A DNA stretch of 8,404 nucleotides from an uncultured delta proteobacterium (GTDB taxonomy: Bacteria > Myxococcota_A > Polyangia > Polyangiales > Polyangiaceae): contig CAIOHM010000297.1 in the NCBI GenBank assembly GCA_903858055.1, forward strand, positions 1 through 8,404, read 5' to 3'. Position numbers and translations under genes: made by a program. Below, one piece after another: positions 6,582 to 8,404 of this stretch. Below the pieces are notes generated by a model that was not told the origin of the DNA, ran no database searches, and saw only the letters and a program-made list of their open reading frames with translations. Positions within the stretch are counted from its first letter, which is position 1; every line of letters starts with the position of its first letter.

Positions 6582-6590
6582 TGCTATCGC
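6582..6590 (+). promoter_or_regulatory. Candidate extended -10 (TGcTATCGC) of the MFS gene
   Basis: TGCTATCGC has an extended -10 form. GCTA (6583-6586) ends 13 bases before ATG 6600, and ATGCTATCG (6581-6589) is identical to the element before the regB-like gene at the same distance. TTGCCG at 6560-6565 is a possible -35 with a long 19-base spacer. The bases after it are C-rich with no ribosome site, which suits a nearly leaderless message. Confidence 0.55.
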
Positions 6591-6599
6591 CCGCCCGCC

Positions 6600-7832
6600 A
6601 TGCGGCGCGCGTCTCTCGGAGCCATCTTCCTCACGATCTTCCTCGACCTCCTCGGGTTCGGGCTCGTGTTCCCGTTCCTCTCGGACGAGGCGCGCACGGT
6701 CTTCCACACGAGCGCCTTCGTCGGCACGCTCCTCGCGTCGGTCTACTCGCTCATGCAGTTCCTCTGCGCGCCGCTCTGGGGGCGCCTCTCGGACCGCATC
6801 GGGCGCAAGCCGGTGTTGACGATCAGCGTGGCGATGACCGCGCTCTCGATGATCGGGCTCGGCAGCGCGCTCGCATGGGGAGGCTCCGTGCTCGGTCTCT
6901 TCCTCGCGCGCATCGTGGGCGGCGCCGCCACCGCGAACCTCGGCGTCGGCTCGGCGTACATCGCCGACGTGACGAAGCCCGAGGAGCGCGCAAAGGGAAT
7001 GGCGCTCTTCGGTGTGGCTTTCGGGCTCGGGTTCATCCTCGGGCCAGCGGTCGGCGGCTGGCTCGCCGAGTTCGCGGTGAACGGTCGCCACGGTCCCATG
7101 GCGTGCTTCGCCGCGGCCGCGCTCAGCATCGTGAACCTCGTCTGGGTGATGGCCGGGCTCCCCGAGTCGCTGCCGCAGGAGCGCCGTGAAGAGGCCGCGC
7201 GCCGGCGCGCCCAGCTTGGGTCGAAGGGCATCCTCGCGCACCTCGAAGACCCGCCGCTGCGCCTCGTGGTGCTCACGAACTTCGTCATCATCCTCAGCTT
7301 CACGAACCTCGAGGCCACCTTCCGCTTCTTCAACGCCGACGCCTTCGGCATGTCGATGAAGGAGACGGGGCAGGTGCTCGCGTTCATCGGCGTCATCGGC
7401 GCGTTCGTACAGGGCGGCGTCGTGCGGCGCGTGAGCGGCAAGGTTCCAGAGTCGACGCTCATCGCCATCGGCCTCGTTTTCCAGGTCTTCGCGTTCTCGC
7501 TCTTTGCCGCCGCGCCGAGCCTCGGGCGCGCCTCGCTCTACGTCGCCGGCGCGCTCGCAGCCTTCGGCAACGGCATCTCGCAGCCCTCGGTCTCGGCCTT
7601 CGTCTCGAAGCGCGCCGACGCCTCGGAGCAGGGCGCCGTGCTCGGCGCGAACCAAGCGATCGCCTCCCTCGCGCGCATGGTCGGACCGGCCATTGGAGGT
7701 GCACTCTACACGTACCTCGGCACGCGCGCGCCGTACCTCTCCGGTGCGATCGGCATGGCCGTCGCCCTCGTCTTCATCGGCTCCGTGAAGCGCGCCGAGC
7801 GCGACGAGGTCGAGCGCCGCGGGGCCGCGTAG
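6600..7832 (+). CDS. MFS exporter, DHA1/TetA-like family
   Basis: 410 residues, about twelve hydrophobic helices in the inner membrane. TM1 carries FLDLLGFGLVFPFL (14-27), whose Asp, Gly and Pro are typical of TetA-type drug:H+ antiporters. Loop 2-3 has motif A, GRLSDRIGRKP (61-71). TM4 has an arginine, R104 (LARIVGG). TM5 has the antiporter motif C, GFILGPAVGGW (144-154). A charged central loop (PQERREEAARRRAQ) separates the two halves. The family exports drugs or small metabolites using the proton gradient; the substrate here cannot be told and tetracycline resistance should not be assumed. I chose ATG 6600 rather than 6567: the shorter start fits a normal cytoplasmic N-terminus (MRRAS) and the -10 lies between the two. 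The gene is single, divergent from the lipoprotein gene, and ends 3 bases from the stop of the convergent permease gene. Confidence 0.9.
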   Translation: MRRASLGAIFLTIFLDLLGFGLVFPFLSDEARTVFHTSAFVGTLLASVYSLMQFLCAPLWGRLSDRIGRKPVLTISVAMTALSMIGLGSALAWGGSVLGLFLARIVGGAATANLGVGSAYIADVTKPEERAKGMALFGVAFGLGFILGPAVGGWLAEFAVNGRHGPMACFAAAALSIVNLVWVMAGLPESLPQERREEAARRRAQLGSKGILAHLEDPPLRLVVLTNFVIILSFTNLEATFRFFNADAFGMSMKETGQVLAFIGVIGAFVQGGVVRRVSGKVPESTLIAIGLVFQVFAFSLFAAAPSLGRASLYVAGALAAFGNGISQPSVSAFVSKRADASEQGAVLGANQAIASLARMVGPAIGGALYTYLGTRAPYLSGAIGMAVALVFIGSVKRAERDEVERRGAA

Positions 7833-7835
7833 CCC

Positions 7836-8404
7836 TCAGCCGACGAGCGCCGCGAGGGCCCGAAAGCCCCAACCGAGGCCGACCGCGGACGAAATCGCGC
7901 CGGCGGTGAGCTGCACACGACGGCGCACGCTCGCCACCTCCATCGCGCGCGCGAGGCCCACGCCGAAGAAGCCCGAGAGGGCCGCCATGGCTCCCGTTGC
8001 CCCGACGCCGAAGGCAAGAATGTAGAGCGCACGCACCGACGACGAGTCCTCGAGGGCCGCGAGCGTGGCGACGAGCGCTCCGCTGCCCGCGAGCCCGTGC
8101 GCGAAGCCGACCGCGAGCGGCGTGCCGCGATGGCGGTGCGAGACCGAGGCCTGCCCGGCGTCGAGCAGCGACCGGACACCAAGGGCGACGAGCACGCACG
8201 CGACGGCGAGCTCGAGCGCGTCGTCGAGGCGCGCCGGCAAGAGGTGACGCAGCGGCAAGAACATCGCGGACGCGAGGCCCACGGCGAGCGCGTGCCCCAC
8301 ACCCCACGCGAGCCCTTGGCGGGCCATCGCGCGGCGGCTCGGTGCGCCCGCCACGAGCGTTGAGACCGCCGCGAGGTGGTCAGGCTCGAAGGCGTGGCGC
8401 GCGC
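7836..8404 (-). CDS. UreH/NiCoT-like nickel/cobalt permease, 5' end cut by window edge
   Basis: The frame is open to the right edge (first whole codon at 8402), so the N-terminus is missing; about 189 residues are visible. The visible part starts ARHAFEPDHLAAVSTL, containing the HxxxxDH signature of NiCoT/UreH-type nickel and cobalt permeases. It is followed by GLAWGVGHALAVG, equivalent to the second His-containing helix. Further on are SHRHRG (a His-bearing loop), GFAHGLAGSGALVATLAAL and ILAFGVGATGAMA, matching the UreH-like pattern of membrane helices. Known relatives import Ni2+ (or Co2+) for urease or hydrogenase. No urease or hydrogenase gene is in the window, and substrate choice is inferred. 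A GTG at 8354 could look like a start, but it lies after the HxxxxDH motif, so the real start is outside. The protein may be a related efflux permease (RcnA-like). Confidence 0.82.
   Translation of the reverse strand, partial: ARHAFEPDHLAAVSTLVAGAPSRRAMARQGLAWGVGHALAVGLASAMFLPLRHLLPARLDDALELAVACVLVALGVRSLLDAGQASVSHRHRGTPLAVGFAHGLAGSGALVATLAALEDSSSVRALYILAFGVGATGAMAALSGFFGVGLARAMEVASVRRRVQLTAGAISSAVGLGWGFRALAALVG

Noticed and set aside
6489..7655. Upstream extension of the lipoprotein frame to 802 codons
   Set aside because: The extension is antisense to the MFS exporter and highly charged. The signal peptide with lipobox begins at the ATG at 6488.
6600..7832. Calling the MFS gene a tetracycline-resistance gene (tetA)
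   Set aside because: Motifs place it in the broad DHA1/TetA-like group, but nothing in the sequence shows the substrate and no TetR gene is adjacent.

Overview
The window is very GC-rich with strongly GC-biased third codon positions, so long false frames lie opposite most genes. It reads as chromosomal DNA of a myxobacterium (Myxococcota, probably Polyangia). The grounds are the Asp/Ala-rich Cys-rich lipoprotein with an NGVDDDCDG-type motif, the dense mix of short operons, and the general protein style. The taxonomic placement is inference. There are no rRNA or tRNA genes, mobile elements or CRISPR arrays, and no gene-free stretch longer than about 180 bases.

Layout. A leftward operon (2197 down to 1) holds a small membrane protein of uncertain family, glutamate 5-kinase (proB, start-stop coupled to it) and a CheY-like receiver protein that runs off the left edge. 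Divergent from it is a rightward group: a RegB/PrrB/ActS-type membrane histidine kinase, its RegA/PrrA/ActR-type regulator (ATGA overlap), then pterin-4a-carbinolamine dehydratase and ribonuclease III (also ATGA-overlapped). A leftward Cys-rich lipoprotein gene converges on rnc with a 13-base gap. Divergent from the lipoprotein gene is an MFS exporter of the TetA/DHA1 type. That exporter converges, with only 3 bases between stops, on a leftward UreH/NiCoT-like nickel/cobalt permease cut by the right edge.

How it works together. RegB/RegA is a classical redox-responsive two-component pair. The kinase here keeps the H-box AHELGTPL, the cysteine 42 residues after the histidine, and a GGxxNP loop (final F of the quinone motif replaced by A). 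The 182-base divergent region upstream of it carries a perfect 9-bp-arm palindrome containing GCGNC-N5-GNCGC, resembling reported RegA/PrrA half-sites, which suggests autoregulation.

The most unexpected pattern is regulatory. All four genes that head a transcription unit with a visible start (2197-, 2380+, 6488-, 6600+) have GCTA ending exactly 13 bases before the ATG, while the five downstream or coupled genes checked do not. This fits a -10 element at fixed spacing and transcripts with almost no leader. Otherwise the gene content looks ordinary; I do not see a new multi-gene defence or mobile system.
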